A stretch of 64,000 bases of DNA from Marinobacter sediminicola (GTDB lineage Bacteria; Pseudomonadota; Gammaproteobacteria; Pseudomonadales; Oleiphilaceae), in contig NZ_JAVIXR010000007.1 in the NCBI RefSeq assembly GCF_031157525.1, positions 62,001 to 126,000 on the forward strand. The letters are read 5' to 3'. This document shows, one piece after another, positions 34,760-44,637 of this stretch. The number at the start of each line of letters is the position of its first letter. The first letter of the stretch is position 1. The notes beneath the pieces are model-generated. The model was not told the origin of the DNA and ran no database searches. It worked only from the letters and a program-made list of their open reading frames with translations. Position numbers and translations under genes: made by a program.

Positions 34760-36198
34760 TGTCATCGGATCAAATCTGGAAAACAAAGTACTTCCAGGAG
34801 CTTGAGACAGCCGAGCAGCGGGAAGTGCAGTGGAAAACCGAGCGCAATGTGCTGGAGCGTATGTTAGTGCGTACGAGTCTCGCATCCGCGGGCCAGACGC
34901 CAGAGTTGGATCGCCTGCTGGATCAAATACGGTCTGATCTACGCAAGAACCGAGTGGATGTGGAAAGCTGGCGGCAACTGCAAGAACAGATAGATCGCCA
35001 GATTGCTCTGCTCGACGATGCCGCAATCTCTGAGGCCAGGAGTGTCCAGCAACCTCCTTGTGTGGCACCGTCATTAGTCGCTGAACCTACCGATGAAGGT
35101 GTGGGTGAAGCCGATCAGCCCGAGCCTGTCGTGGATGCTGAAGATCAGAGCCAGCGCCTGCGGATTGCCCGGCGTGTCGGACACCTCCTTGGGCAGTTGC
35201 TCAACCAGGTTTCCCTTGAGCCTGATGCCGAGGCGCGCGCGCGAAACCTGCAAAGGGCACTTCTCGCCAGTGATGATTGGGACGAGTTGCGAGAAGGTCT
35301 GAATCAGGTGGCAGATCTAATTGTTGCCGCTGTAACCCGAAGCCAGAGGGAGTTTGAGGCATTCCTCAAGCGTCTTGATGAACGCCTGGCGGTGCTGCAG
35401 GAGCATTTTTCGGTGCAGTCGTCGGCCCAGTCGGGCCGCGAAGCTGCAGCTGAAAAACTGGATCGTAGCATCCGAAATGAAATTGAGCAGGTTGGCCAGC
35501 AGATCAAAGCAAGTGGTGACCTTCAGGAGTTGAAGCAGTCGGTCAGCAGCCATCTGGAGTCTATTGGTCAAGCGGTCGGTCGTTTCCGCGTTGAGGAAAC
35601 AGAACGGGAAAAAATGCTTTCCGAGCAACTGATGGCCATGAAAGAGAAAATGGTTGTCATGGAAACACACTCTGAACAGATGCGTGGGCAGATGCGCAAG
35701 GAGCGTGAGCGAGCTGTGACAGATTTGCTTACACAGCTGCCCAATCGTGAGGCTTGGCAAGAACGCCTTTCTTTTGAATTCAACCGCTGGAAGCGCTACC
35801 AGTATCCACTGACAGTGGGTGTTCTGGATGTTGATCTGTTTAAACGTGTGAACGATTCATACGGGCACAAGGCAGGGGACAGGGTGTTGCAGCTTGTGGC
35901 CAAGGAAATTAAACACCGGCTGCGCAAAACGGATTTCGTCGCCCGTTTTGGCGGTGAAGAGTTTGTCTTGCTGTTTCCGGAAACCCTCCCTGAAAATGCT
36001 CAAGTCGTCTTAGACAAGCTTCGCGTCCACGTCAGCGCCTTGCCGTTTCATTTTGGTGGGGATCCGGTGATGATTACTTTCTCTGGCGGAATTGCAGGCT
36101 TTGGTCCTGATGATACTGAAGAAACCGTTTTTGACAGAGCTGACAAGGCGCTTTACCTTGCCAAGGACAGCGGCCGGAATTGCATCAGAATCGGCTAA
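34759..36198 (+). CDS. Diguanylate cyclase with long coiled-coil N-terminus
   Basis: The 479-residue protein makes cyclic di-GMP. The GGDEF domain (about 320-479) has the active signature GGEEF (398-402). The inhibitory I-site RKTD (389-392) lies exactly five residues before it, so product feedback is expected. Residues 1-315 are helical, with strong coiled-coil character and no membrane segment, as in the polar regulators of the Pseudomonas DgcP type; orthology is not certain. ATG at 34759 overlaps the xerC stop (TGATG), with AGGAAGGA upstream. It is followed by a sensor kinase overlapping or closely spaced. Confidence 0.9.
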   Translation: MSSDQIWKTKYFQELETAEQREVQWKTERNVLERMLVRTSLASAGQTPELDRLLDQIRSDLRKNRVDVESWRQLQEQIDRQIALLDDAAISEARSVQQPPCVAPSLVAEPTDEGVGEADQPEPVVDAEDQSQRLRIARRVGHLLGQLLNQVSLEPDAEARARNLQRALLASDDWDELREGLNQVADLIVAAVTRSQREFEAFLKRLDERLAVLQEHFSVQSSAQSGREAAAEKLDRSIRNEIEQVGQQIKASGDLQELKQSVSSHLESIGQAVGRFRVEETEREKMLSEQLMAMKEKMVVMETHSEQMRGQMRKERERAVTDLLTQLPNREAWQERLSFEFNRWKRYQYPLTVGVLDVDLFKRVNDSYGHKAGDRVLQLVAKEIKHRLRKTDFVARFGGEEFVLLFPETLPENAQVVLDKLRVHVSALPFHFGGDPVMITFSGGIAGFGPDDTEETVFDRADKALYLAKDSGRNCIRIG

Positions 36199-36224
36199 TG
36201 CAGCGCAACCTTTTAGGATATCCA

Positions 36225-39005
36225 GTGAAGGCCTCCCTTCTGTTTTCGATTTACCTGTTGTTGCTGGTTTTTCAGCCGTCAGCACTGGCAGACCCTCCCC
36301 AAGCTTCACCAGCCCCGGTGCTGGGCAGCAAAGATCTGACCTGGGTCAGCGAGCAGGACAGGCTCAGTATCGGTGTGCGCGCTGATCAGGTGCCTCTGGT
36401 GTTTGATACCGGAAACGGCGAGCTTGCCGGCACCTACATTGACTATCTTGCCCGGTTATCCAGCAAACTGGGTCTGCCGATTGAACCTGTTGTGATGGGC
36501 GGCACCAATGCCGGACCGCTGCTCAATGTGCCCAAAATTGATGCGCTGTTGACCACCAGAATCCCTGGCTCACCTGTGCCTGAGGGCAAGCGCTTTACCA
36601 GCCCGCTGATGACGCTTACCTATGGTTTGTTTGTGAGCGCAGGCGATGCGGCCATCCGTTCGCTGGCAGACCTTGAAGGTGGTCGCATAGCGGTTGTGGA
36701 AGGCGACCCTAACCAATACAGCATGCTGGACTCCGTTGAAGAGTTTACGCCTGTGCCCATTCAGAGCTTGGGTGAAGCTGTCAGCCACGTGTTGTCCGGC
36801 CAGGCCGATGCTTTTTTGGGGCCAATTCCAGTGGTTTCGGACTACCTGCAGTCAGCCATGATTAATGGCATTGGCTTGTCGGTATTGCTCGATCAGAAAT
36901 CGGTCGACGTGGTGTTTCAGGTGGAAGTAAACAATGCGCCTTTGTTCCAGGTTCTGGATAAGTCCGTCGAAGCCATAAGCCACAACGAACACCGTGTTAT
37001 CCGGCAGTCCTGGTTGCAGGTGGATCTTACCGAGCTGGAGCAGAACGGTGTGGAACTCTCCGGTTCAGACGTCGATTGGCTCAAGCGCCACCCTGACCTC
37101 AAGATCGCTTTCCGTTCAGACTGGCCCCCTTTTGAATACGCGCAGGACGGCCGCGCCACAGGATTGGTGCCGGACCTTGTCGCGCGGTTGGAAAACCAGT
37201 TGGGCGCTCGGTTTGAACGAAAAATTCTGGAAGACCGCGTGGTCGCAGAACACGCCCTGATGTCTGGAGAGGTGGACATTCTTCCCGGTCTTTCGCGCAC
37301 CCCGAGAACAGAAGAGTCGTTCCTGTTTACCCGGGCTTATGTGAATGTTCCGATTGCCCTGGCAATCCGGGATGACGGTCGTTTTATTGGAGACCTGAGG
37401 GAGTTACGCACAGAGCGTGTGGGCGTAGTCAACCGCCATGCCGCTCACGACTATCTACTTATCAACCATCCAAACCTCGACCTCTATCCGACGGCAACGA
37501 TAGAAGCCGGGCTGCTTGCGCTGTCCAATGGTGATCTTGATGTAATGGTGACCCATATTCCGGCGGTCAGCTATACCGTTGCCAGACTGGGGCTTTCGAA
37601 TCTCCGAATTACCAGTATCACGCCCTATCAGTACGATCTCCGGCTAGCGGTACGAAAGGACAGCCCGGAGCTTCACCGAATCCTGAACAAGGCACTGGGC
37701 AGTCTCAAACCAGCTGAAACCGAGGCTATCTACAATCGCTGGATCCATCTGGATATTGAGCAGGAAACCGATTACACCGTCGTTCGCCGGGTTGTTCTGC
37801 TCGCTATTGTTGTTGTGTTGATCTTTCTTTACTGGAACCGCAAGCTTTCCCGTGAGGTGGATGAGCGGATTCGTTCAGAAAATGCCCTGCGCCGAAGTGA
37901 AGATGAGCTGCGAGCCGCCAAGCTGGAGGCGGAACGTCTGGCCCGGAAAGCAGAGGCTGCCAGCCGAACCAAGAGCGAGTTTCTGGCCAATATGTCCCAT
38001 GAAATCCGGACGCCCATGAATGCGGTGATCGGCTACAGCGATCTGCTCAGTAACACGGTTACGGACCCTCAGCAGCGCAACTATCTGGATGCCATCCGGG
38101 CAGGCAGTCGCAGTTTGCTGATGCTGATCAACGATATTCTTGATCTGTCCCGCATTGAAGCTGGCAAAATGCGCCTGGATTATACCCCCGTTTCCGTGCG
38201 CCGGTTGCTAGATGATGTTCGGCACATTTTTGATCTTCGTGCACGGGAGCAAGGAATCACGCTCGAGGTTAGCGTAGGTTCTGACATGCCAGTCGCCATG
38301 ATGCTGGATGAAACCCGTTTCCGGCAGGTGCTGTTTAATCTTGTGGGCAACGCTATCAAATTTACCCATGAGGGCGGTGTCGCTGTAAGGGCGACCGTCA
38401 AACCAGTAAAGGACAAAGCTGGAGAAACACCTGAGCAACAAAGTTATCGGCTCACGATCAAGGTGAAAGATTCGGGCATCGGCATTCCGCCCGATCAGCT
38501 TGAACGTATTTTCGACGCTTTTGAGCAGCAGGAGGGACAGAACACGCGCCGCTATGGAGGCACCGGGCTCGGGCTTGCCATCAGCCGTAAGCTGGCTCAG
38601 ATGATGGGCGGTGAGTTGAGTGTAGAGAGCGAGCCGGGGAGTGGTTCTGTTTTTACGCTCACGCTGCCTGACGTTCAAGCGACTGGAGATCAAGCCGAGG
38701 ACGAAGGCGAAACCAAGGAATCTGAAAGGCTGTTAGCACAAACGCTGAGTATTCAGGAGCGGGGTTGGCTTAAAGAACAGTTGACTGCCGATTTCGGTGA
38801 TGAGTGGGAGGCCGTGCGGGAAAGCGGAGACCCTGAAGAAATGAACGATTTTGCTCGCCGGGTATTGGAGTGGGGCCAGCGTTACCGTTCACGGTCTGTT
38901 ACACGCTACGGCGAGAAGTTGATGGCCGATGTAGAGGCGTTCAACCTGGATGCTGTTAACAGTGCGCTTGATGCCTTCCCGAAACTGCTTGGCCGGGAAG
39001 ACTAA
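36225..39005 (+). CDS. BvgS/EvgS-like sensor histidine kinase with two periplasmic binding domains
   Basis: The 926-residue protein has a signal peptide, two SBP_bac_3 (Venus-flytrap) domains (about 25-270 and 285-515), one membrane helix (about 525-542), a short coiled coil, and a HisKA domain with H592 in [10 protein letters not shown]. The HATPase follows, with [29 protein letters not shown]. Unlike BvgS and EvgS it has no receiver or HPt domain; instead about 100 helical residues follow. The start may be GTG at 36225 (AGGA six bases upstream). ATG at 36198, overlapping the cyclase stop, is the alternative. The ligand is unknown. Confidence 0.88.
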   Translation: MKASLLFSIYLLLLVFQPSALADPPQASPAPVLGSKDLTWVSEQDRLSIGVRADQVPLVFDTGNGELAGTYIDYLARLSSKLGLPIEPVVMGGTNAGPLLNVPKIDALLTTRIPGSPVPEGKRFTSPLMTLTYGLFVSAGDAAIRSLADLEGGRIAVVEGDPNQYSMLDSVEEFTPVPIQSLGEAVSHVLSGQADAFLGPIPVVSDYLQSAMINGIGLSVLLDQKSVDVVFQVEVNNAPLFQVLDKSVEAISHNEHRVIRQSWLQVDLTELEQNGVELSGSDVDWLKRHPDLKIAFRSDWPPFEYAQDGRATGLVPDLVARLENQLGARFERKILEDRVVAEHALMSGEVDILPGLSRTPRTEESFLFTRAYVNVPIALAIRDDGRFIGDLRELRTERVGVVNRHAAHDYLLINHPNLDLYPTATIEAGLLALSNGDLDVMVTHIPAVSYTVARLGLSNLRITSITPYQYDLRLAVRKDSPELHRILNKALGSLKPAETEAIYNRWIHLDIEQETDYTVVRRVVLLAIVVVLIFLYWNRKLSREVDERIRSENALRRSEDELRAAKLEAERLARKAEAASRTKSEFLANMSHEIRTPMNAVIGYSDLLSNTVTDPQQRNYLDAIRAGSRSLLMLINDILDLSRIEAGKMRLDYTPVSVRRLLDDVRHIFDLRAREQGITLEVSVGSDMPVAMMLDETRFRQVLFNLVGNAIKFTHEGGVAVRATVKPVKDKAGETPEQQSYRLTIKVKDSGIGIPPDQLERIFDAFEQQEGQNTRRYGGTGLGLAISRKLAQMMGGELSVESEPGSGSVFTLTLPDVQATGDQAEDEGETKESERLLAQTLSIQERGWLKEQLTADFGDEWEAVRESGDPEEMNDFARRVLEWGQRYRSRSVTRYGEKLMADVEAFNLDAVNSALDAFPKLLGRED

Positions 39006-39011
39006 GCAGGT

Positions 39012-39377
39012 TTACAGGCAGTCGAACTGGGAGCGGCGATCAAAGGCTACAGAGACCATGTCATAGCCGGAGTCTGAAAGGCTGCGAACCAACTCGCGGT
39101 CTTTCAGCAAAGCCATACAGACTTTGTGAACGCTGGCCTGGAGATGTTCTGCTGCTGGTTGGCTTGCCGCAAGACGAAAGTCGACCACAAGATACTTGCG
39201 ATCGATGGCAGAGGTGGCCGGGACATCTTCACGCTCAATGCTTTCAAAACCGATGTAAGTTGCCTGATCCCGAGGGAATACCTGGCTCATAACAATGTCC
39301 AGATTCTCCGCTTGGGCTAAGGGCGTGCTGAGTAAAGTTGCAGCAGCTGCCGAACGGATCAGGTGTTGAATAGTCAT
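39012..39377 (-). CDS. Unrecognised small exported protein
   Basis: The 121-residue product has a signal peptide (about 1-23, cleavage near LAQA-EN). GGGGGAG before the ATG is a strong ribosome site. The mature part (about 98 residues) has no motif I recognise. It contains two cysteines (VCMALL and FDCL at the C-terminus), which could form a disulfide. It is convergent with the sensor kinase gene, whose stop is 6 bp away, and divergent from the gene at 39605. Confidence 0.7.
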   Translation of the reverse strand: MTIQHLIRSAAAATLLSTPLAQAENLDIVMSQVFPRDQATYIGFESIEREDVPATSAIDRKYLVVDFRLAASQPAAEHLQASVHKVCMALLKDRELVRSLSDSGYDMVSVAFDRRSQFDCL

Positions 39378-39604
39378 GGTGGCAGCTCCCCCGGCATAGC
39401 TTCCGGATAGCGTGTAACGAAATGTAATGTTTGGTTAAGATTGATTATTGCAAATACTGTCGTCTATTACGCGGGGTTGAGCCTACCTTTTTCAATTGTT
39501 TGCAGTTTGCATACATTTAGACAGCATGTTCCGGGAACAGGGGCTCCCCTGACAGTGCGCTATCAACTATGATGGAACGAAAATCGACAGCAGGAGAGTT
39601 GCCC

Positions 39605-40180
39605 ATGTTTCAGCTCGTGTTCAAGGGCGAGTGTGCCTCTGGCACCGAAATGACAACAGCGCGGAACAATGCCCGCACGCTTTTTAAAGCCAGTGTTGAG
39701 CAGATAGAACGCATGTTCAGCGGCAGCCCTGTAGTGATCCGCAATAAACTTGATGAAGATCAGGCCGAAAAGTATCGCCAGGTGTTGCTCAAGCACGGCA
39801 TGATTGCTTATGTTCAGTCCATGCCTGAGGCCCAGACACAGGCAAGATCGGCACCGGCGTCTGCACCCACTCCCAAGCCCCAACCAGCCCCCGCTAAAGC
39901 AGTTCCCCATTCGGTGGTACCCGCTGTTGAGGCCGGTGACCGTTTGCCGGTAGCAGGAGACAAGGTTGATGACATTCTTGCGGGATCAGCCTTGGGGCTC
40001 GATCCTGTCGGGGTAACGCTGGTGGAGCCAGATGAAGTAGAACCACCCATGTTTCAGCATCTTGATGACTGGACGCTGGCGCCCCCGGGGAGTGACATAG
40101 GTGTTGAAAGGGATCTCCCTCCACCGATGGTGCCCGACGTGTCTCACCTTTCGTTGGTAGACGATGAGCCCAAGAAGTGA
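39605..40180 (+). CDS. Unrecognised protein with small N-terminal alpha/beta domain and Pro/Ala linker
   Basis: The 191-residue protein begins MFQLVFKGECASGTE. It has an N-terminal domain (about 1-75) of the small alpha/beta type in which FKGE, LFKASVEQIERMFSG and a lysine before L-D alternate. This resembles domains found fused to membrane or regulatory modules, with no assigned function that I can name. A Pro/Ala-rich linker (about 80-105) and an acidic tail follow. AGGAGAG before ATG 39605 decides the start. The 3' end overlaps the patatin gene by 17 bp, suggesting joint expression. Confidence 0.65.
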   Translation: MFQLVFKGECASGTEMTTARNNARTLFKASVEQIERMFSGSPVVIRNKLDEDQAEKYRQVLLKHGMIAYVQSMPEAQTQARSAPASAPTPKPQPAPAKAVPHSVVPAVEAGDRLPVAGDKVDDILAGSALGLDPVGVTLVEPDEVEPPMFQHLDDWTLAPPGSDIGVERDLPPPMVPDVSHLSLVDDEPKK

Positions 40181-42425
40181 ACATAAGACGCACGGAACTT
40201 GCCCGGTTTTGAAGCCGCTCTCATTATTAGCGCTGACCTGGTTGATTTTGGTGTCGCCCATATCGCTCGCTGCAGCGGCCAGTGATACTGCGGCTGAGCG
40301 CCCCCGAATAGGACTGGTGCTAAGCGGCGGTGGCGCCAAAGGCATGGCCCATGTAGGCGTGCTTCGGGTGCTGGAGGAAATGAAGATACCCGTGGACATG
40401 GTGGTGGGAACCAGCGCGGGTTCTGCTGTCGGCGCCCTCTATGCCTCTGGCATGCCAGTTTCCGAGATTGAGCACCGCTTTCTTGAGATGGACTGGTTGT
40501 CGAGCTTCCGGGATGACCCTGGCAGGGTTTACAAGCCTGTTCGCCGGAAACAGGCCGACTGGAAATACCCGCTAGCGCCGGGCCTCGGAGTTAGCCTTGA
40601 TGGCCTGCATGTGGGGGCCGGCATCATTGCCGGTCAGAATCTGGGGTTTATCCTCAACGAACTGACAAACAGTGTTTCGCTGGTAGAAGATTTCGATCGA
40701 TTACCTATTCCCTTTCGCGCTGTTGCGACTGATCTTGAAACCGGTGAAATGGTGGTGCTTGGCAGTGGGAATCTTGCTACAGCCATCCGTGCCAGTATGA
40801 GCATTCCCGGTGTTTATGCACCCGTCAGGTTAGGCGACCGCTTGTTGGTTGATGGAGGCATTGCTGCCAACCTTCCTGTCAGTGTCGCTCGCGATATGGG
40901 TGCAGACCTGATCATTGCGGTTGATATTACCGATGCCTTGTTGGGGCCAGATGAACTTCGGGAGGCATTCTCTATATTTGGTCAACTGACAACGATCATG
41001 ACCCGGCGAAACACCGACGAACAATTGGGTATGCTTGATGAGAAAGATATTCTCATCCGTCCGGATCTGGAAGGCCACGGTGCTGCAGATTTTGAAAACG
41101 CCCCGGTTTTGTTCGAATTAGGCGCCAGCGCTGCCCGAATGAACGCAGTTGAGTTGAACCACCTGGCCGTATCAGACGAAGCGTGGCAGTTATACGCATT
41201 ACACATGGCCTCTGCCACCCATGGGAAACATATCGTTGCCGGAATTGAGGTGAGGCATGAGCGTCGCCTGGGCCGCGAGTTTCTTCGAGAGCGGATACGG
41301 CAGCCCATTGGTGAGCCGCTGGATGTAGAAGCGCTGGAAGCAGACCTGAAACGTATCTATGGGCTTGGGTACTACGAAATTGTGTCCTATTCCCAGACGC
41401 CATCTCCGGATGGAATTTTGCTTCTTATAGAGGTTCAGGAAAAAAGCTGGGGGCCCAACTATTTGTCGTTTGGCCTTAGTTATGAAGACAATTTTGACGG
41501 CGACACTCATTTCAATCTTGCGTCCTCCTTACGTGTAACCGAACTGAACGTGTTGGGCGCCGAGTGGCAAACGGGGGTGCAGCTCGGTACTGAGCCCTTT
41601 ATTCGAACTCAGTGGTACCAGCCGATTGATTATGGGTATGAGCGGTTTCTGGTGGCAGGAGTGGAGTACTATCAGGACACCTTTGGAATTTATGGCTCCG
41701 AAGGTGAGCGGGTTGCTGAATTGGATGTGGCGTTTAGTCAGGTAGATCTCGGTTTGGGTATGGAATTAGGCGGCAACGCCGAAATCCGGTTTGAGTATGC
41801 CCGAGGGTATGCCACCGTAGATCAGCAGCTTGGCACCACAACGGCGCCCGAAGACGCAGTTCACCAAGGCAACCTTAGCCTGCAATTGGTACACGACTCC
41901 CTTGATGATGCCTTCTTCCCCCAAAATGGAGCGTTTGCGGGTATTCGTGGCCGTGTGGAGCGTGAAAGCCTTGGATCTGACAGGCACTTCGATTCGGTGA
42001 CCGGAATGGTACTTGGCACTGACAGCTGGAATAGCTTTACCCTCACAGGACTGCTTTACGCACATACAGTCACTCGCGGGGAACCCGGGATTGAAAATGC
42101 GATTCGTCTTGGAGGGTTTCGGCGTTTGTCTGCCTATGCGCCCGGTCAGATTACGGGCGACAGTGCGGCCATGGGGTCTGTTTATGCCAGCCAGTCGTTC
42201 GGTGGGCCTATTACCCCATGGTTTGCCGGCATGGGGTTTGAGACGGGAAATGCCTGGGAATCGCTCAGTGATGCCAGTTGGGCGAGCTCGGTGAGATCAT
42301 GGAGTGCATTTGCCGGGCTCGATACATTTCTTGGCCCCGTGCAGCTTGCAACAGCCTATAGCAACCAGGATAACTGGACGGTTTATCTGAACATTGGATT
42401 TTCGTTCACGCAGCTTTTTTATTAG
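40164..42425 (+). CDS. Patatin-like phospholipase with POTRA and outer-membrane barrel (type Vd autotransporter, PlpD-like)
   Basis: The 753-residue protein has a signal peptide (about 18-40). A patatin domain (about 46-320) follows, with oxyanion loop GGGAKG (55-60), nucleophile S84 in GTSAG and the dyad D230 in DGG. Next come a POTRA-like segment (about 350-430) and a C-terminal 16-strand-type surface-antigen barrel (about 435-753) ending in FSFTQLFY. This is the architecture of PlpD, a self-secreting lipase of type Vd. Start ATG at 40164 overlaps the previous gene. The stop overlaps the convergent GntR gene by 4 bp. Confidence 0.9.
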   Translation: MSPRSEHKTHGTCPVLKPLSLLALTWLILVSPISLAAAASDTAAERPRIGLVLSGGGAKGMAHVGVLRVLEEMKIPVDMVVGTSAGSAVGALYASGMPVSEIEHRFLEMDWLSSFRDDPGRVYKPVRRKQADWKYPLAPGLGVSLDGLHVGAGIIAGQNLGFILNELTNSVSLVEDFDRLPIPFRAVATDLETGEMVVLGSGNLATAIRASMSIPGVYAPVRLGDRLLVDGGIAANLPVSVARDMGADLIIAVDITDALLGPDELREAFSIFGQLTTIMTRRNTDEQLGMLDEKDILIRPDLEGHGAADFENAPVLFELGASAARMNAVELNHLAVSDEAWQLYALHMASATHGKHIVAGIEVRHERRLGREFLRERIRQPIGEPLDVEALEADLKRIYGLGYYEIVSYSQTPSPDGILLLIEVQEKSWGPNYLSFGLSYEDNFDGDTHFNLASSLRVTELNVLGAEWQTGVQLGTEPFIRTQWYQPIDYGYERFLVAGVEYYQDTFGIYGSEGERVAELDVAFSQVDLGLGMELGGNAEIRFEYARGYATVDQQLGTTTAPEDAVHQGNLSLQLVHDSLDDAFFPQNGAFAGIRGRVERESLGSDRHFDSVTGMVLGTDSWNSFTLTGLLYAHTVTRGEPGIENAIRLGGFRRLSAYAPGQITGDSAAMGSVYASQSFGGPITPWFAGMGFETGNAWESLSDASWASSVRSWSAFAGLDTFLGPVQLATAYSNQDNWTVYLNIGFSFTQLFY

Positions 42426-43105
42426 ATCTTTTTGCCTGGGCCATCGGTGGTGGCTGTCGCCTCCCGCACTTGCTGACACTGCTGGTTAGCATATTGGTGG
42501 AGGATGGCGGCCAGCCTCTCTTCGTCTCTGTCCTTGAGTGCGCTGATCGATTCCCGCATGTGCTCCAAGTTGTCTTCCAGGAGGCGACTTCCGCCACTTT
42601 TGAAGGCCGCGAAGGCGCAACGTCTTGCCGAAGGCCATAGGTCTTCAATTGCCGCAACGATAAAATAGTTGTCAGCGTAGGCGAGAGACGCTTGGGTATA
42701 CTCAATGCCCAAATCCAGAAAAGCCATCAAGTCATTGTTATGAAAATGAGCTTCCATTTGTTGATACAGCTGCTCTAACCGCTCAATGTCTTTTGGTTGC
42801 CACTGGCGGGCGAGTTTTTGACCGGTATGGGTCAGGTACAGCTTCAGTGTTTCGTAAAGGCTGCGCACAAAATAATCATCCAGCTCCGTCACAAAAGCGC
42901 CCTTGCGCGGCACGTTCTTTACCAAGTGACGCTTTTCGAGAAGTAACAGACCTTCCCGGATAGAGCCGTGGCTGACTTCCATACTTTTGGCCATGGCAGC
43001 CTCGTAAATGCGCTCGCCGGAGCTAAGCTGGCCGAAAACAATCAGGTTTTCGATGTGACGGGCGACCTGCTCGGTCAGCGTTACCTTGGGCTGGAAGGAC
43101 TTCAT
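42422..43105 (-). CDS. GntR family transcriptional regulator, FadR/FCD type
   Basis: The 227-residue protein has an N-terminal winged helix (about 8-72; GERIYEAAMAKSMEVSHGSIREGLLLLEKRHLV) and a C-terminal all-helical FCD-like ligand domain (about 80-215). Such regulators usually repress a metabolic operon and are released by an organic acid. No obvious target operon adjoins it. The gene upstream (cls) points the same way but is 98 bp distant. Ligand and targets cannot be told from sequence. Confidence 0.85.
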   Translation of the reverse strand: MKSFQPKVTLTEQVARHIENLIVFGQLSSGERIYEAAMAKSMEVSHGSIREGLLLLEKRHLVKNVPRKGAFVTELDDYFVRSLYETLKLYLTHTGQKLARQWQPKDIERLEQLYQQMEAHFHNNDLMAFLDLGIEYTQASLAYADNYFIVAAIEDLWPSARRCAFAAFKSGGSRLLEDNLEHMRESISALKDRDEERLAAILHQYANQQCQQVREATATTDGPGKKI

Positions 43106-43203
43106 GGGTGGTGTTCGCTGGGCTTAAGTGAATGAATATTGGGGATAATCGCATATTCATCCATAGCGGAGCCAGTGTTCCTGTGATTTGAGGCCAGGCC
43201 AAG

Positions 43204-44637
43204 CTAGAGCAAAGGCGCCAGAAGCCGAACGGCACGGCACGTCAGCCGGAAGGCAATGGAGCGATCCTGATAATCCTCTTTTGTCATTTTTCGGCAATAG
43301 GAAAGGTCCTCGGTGAGCATGGTAGCTACATCGGAAACAAAGGCTTCTGAGGTGTTGATAGCCATTATCTCGAAGTTCAGGCGCATAGAGCGGTTGTCCA
43401 GATTTGCCGTGCCCACAGCGGCATAGTGATCATCCACGAGGACAACCTTCTGATGCATAAAGCCGGGCTGGTAACGATAAATACCAATGCCAGCCTGGTT
43501 GGCTTGAATCAAATAGGAATAGGCTGCCAATCCAACCAGTCGGCTGTCTGATTTTTCCGGAATTATGATTCGTACGTCCACCCCCCGGAGGGCAGCGAGC
43601 TGCAGCGCGTTCACAACCTGAACATCTGGAACAAAATAAGGGGAGGCGATCCAGATGCGGGAGCGGGCATTGTTGATACAGCTCAGGAAAAACAGTGTGC
43701 AGGTTTCCCAGGTATCCGCCGGGCCAGTGGGGAGTACCAGCACCTGTTCATTGCCAGGCAGTGTTTCCTTGGGAGTCCAGTCCAGGTCGGGGAATTCATT
43801 GCTTGCCCAGTTCCAGTCTTCCAGCCAGGCAAGCTGCAACCCGGTCACGGCGGGGCCTTCTATCCTGCAGTGGGTATCTCGCCAGAACTCCTCGCCCAGT
43901 GCAGTGCCCATATACTCATCGCCGAGGTTGATGCCCCCGACAAAACCGATTCTTCCATCGCAGACCAGCAGTTTTCGATGATTGCGGAAATTGATCTGAA
44001 ACCGCCGGCGCCGGATGTTTCCGTCGCCGAACGAAGCCACCTTGGCGCCGGCTTTTGCCAGTTCTTTCAGATAGCGGCGGGACAGGCCGAAGCTGCCAAC
44101 GTCGTCATAGAGAAACCACACCTGCACTCCCTCTGAAAGCTTTTTTTCAAGGGTCGTTTTGATGCGTTGGCCAATCTTGTCTGAGCGAACAATATAGAAT
44201 TCCAGAAGAATATAGGAAGTGGCGCTCTCCATCGCCGAAATCAGCGCCTCAAACGTCGCTTCGCCATCCTTGAGTAGCGTGCATTTGTTGCCCTCGGTGA
44301 ACGGCTGCCGCCCGAGCCTGCAAAGAACCTGGAGCTGCTCATCAAGATGCTGTTGCTCCAGCATGGAGAGAGATGTGGTGTGCTGTTCAAAGCGTTTGAG
44401 CAGGGCCGTGAGGGACTTGTCTCCCATCCGCCGCGCTTTAACGTACCCGCCGAATCGCGAACGTCCCAAGACCAGGAAAAGTGGCACTGCAATATAGGGC
44501 AGGCCTAGCAGACCAATGATCCAGGCGATGGCGCCCTGAGTGGTGCGGTAGGTGAGCAGAATTCGATAAATACAGGCCGCCGAGCCCAGATAGAGCAGGC
44601 TGACAGCAAGGGCCACTAATGAGGTATCAAGCATCAT
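43204..44637 (-). CDS. cls: Cardiolipin synthase (ClsA type)
   Basis: The 477-residue protein has two N-terminal membrane helices (about 5-25 and 35-55) and two phospholipase-D HKD motifs: H220 in HRKLLVCDGR and H395 in HQKVVLVDDH, each followed by a GG or GT and N-L-D segment. It condenses two phosphatidylglycerols to cardiolipin. The start ATG (44637) overlaps the stop of the upstream AraC gene, so the two are translationally coupled. Confidence 0.92.
   Translation of the reverse strand: MMLDTSLVALAVSLLYLGSAACIYRILLTYRTTQGAIAWIIGLLGLPYIAVPLFLVLGRSRFGGYVKARRMGDKSLTALLKRFEQHTTSLSMLEQQHLDEQLQVLCRLGRQPFTEGNKCTLLKDGEATFEALISAMESATSYILLEFYIVRSDKIGQRIKTTLEKKLSEGVQVWFLYDDVGSFGLSRRYLKELAKAGAKVASFGDGNIRRRRFQINFRNHRKLLVCDGRIGFVGGINLGDEYMGTALGEEFWRDTHCRIEGPAVTGLQLAWLEDWNWASNEFPDLDWTPKETLPGNEQVLVLPTGPADTWETCTLFFLSCINNARSRIWIASPYFVPDVQVVNALQLAALRGVDVRIIIPEKSDSRLVGLAAYSYLIQANQAGIGIYRYQPGFMHQKVVLVDDHYAAVGTANLDNRSMRLNFEIMAINTSEAFVSDVATMLTEDLSYCRKMTKEDYQDRSIAFRLTCRAVRLLAPLL

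Noticed and set aside
39528..39551. Two small adjacent palindromes (GTTCCGGGAAC and CAGGGG/CCCCTG)
   Set aside because: They are short and of a size expected by chance in GC-rich intergenic DNA; no T-run and no conserved context to support a terminator or operator.
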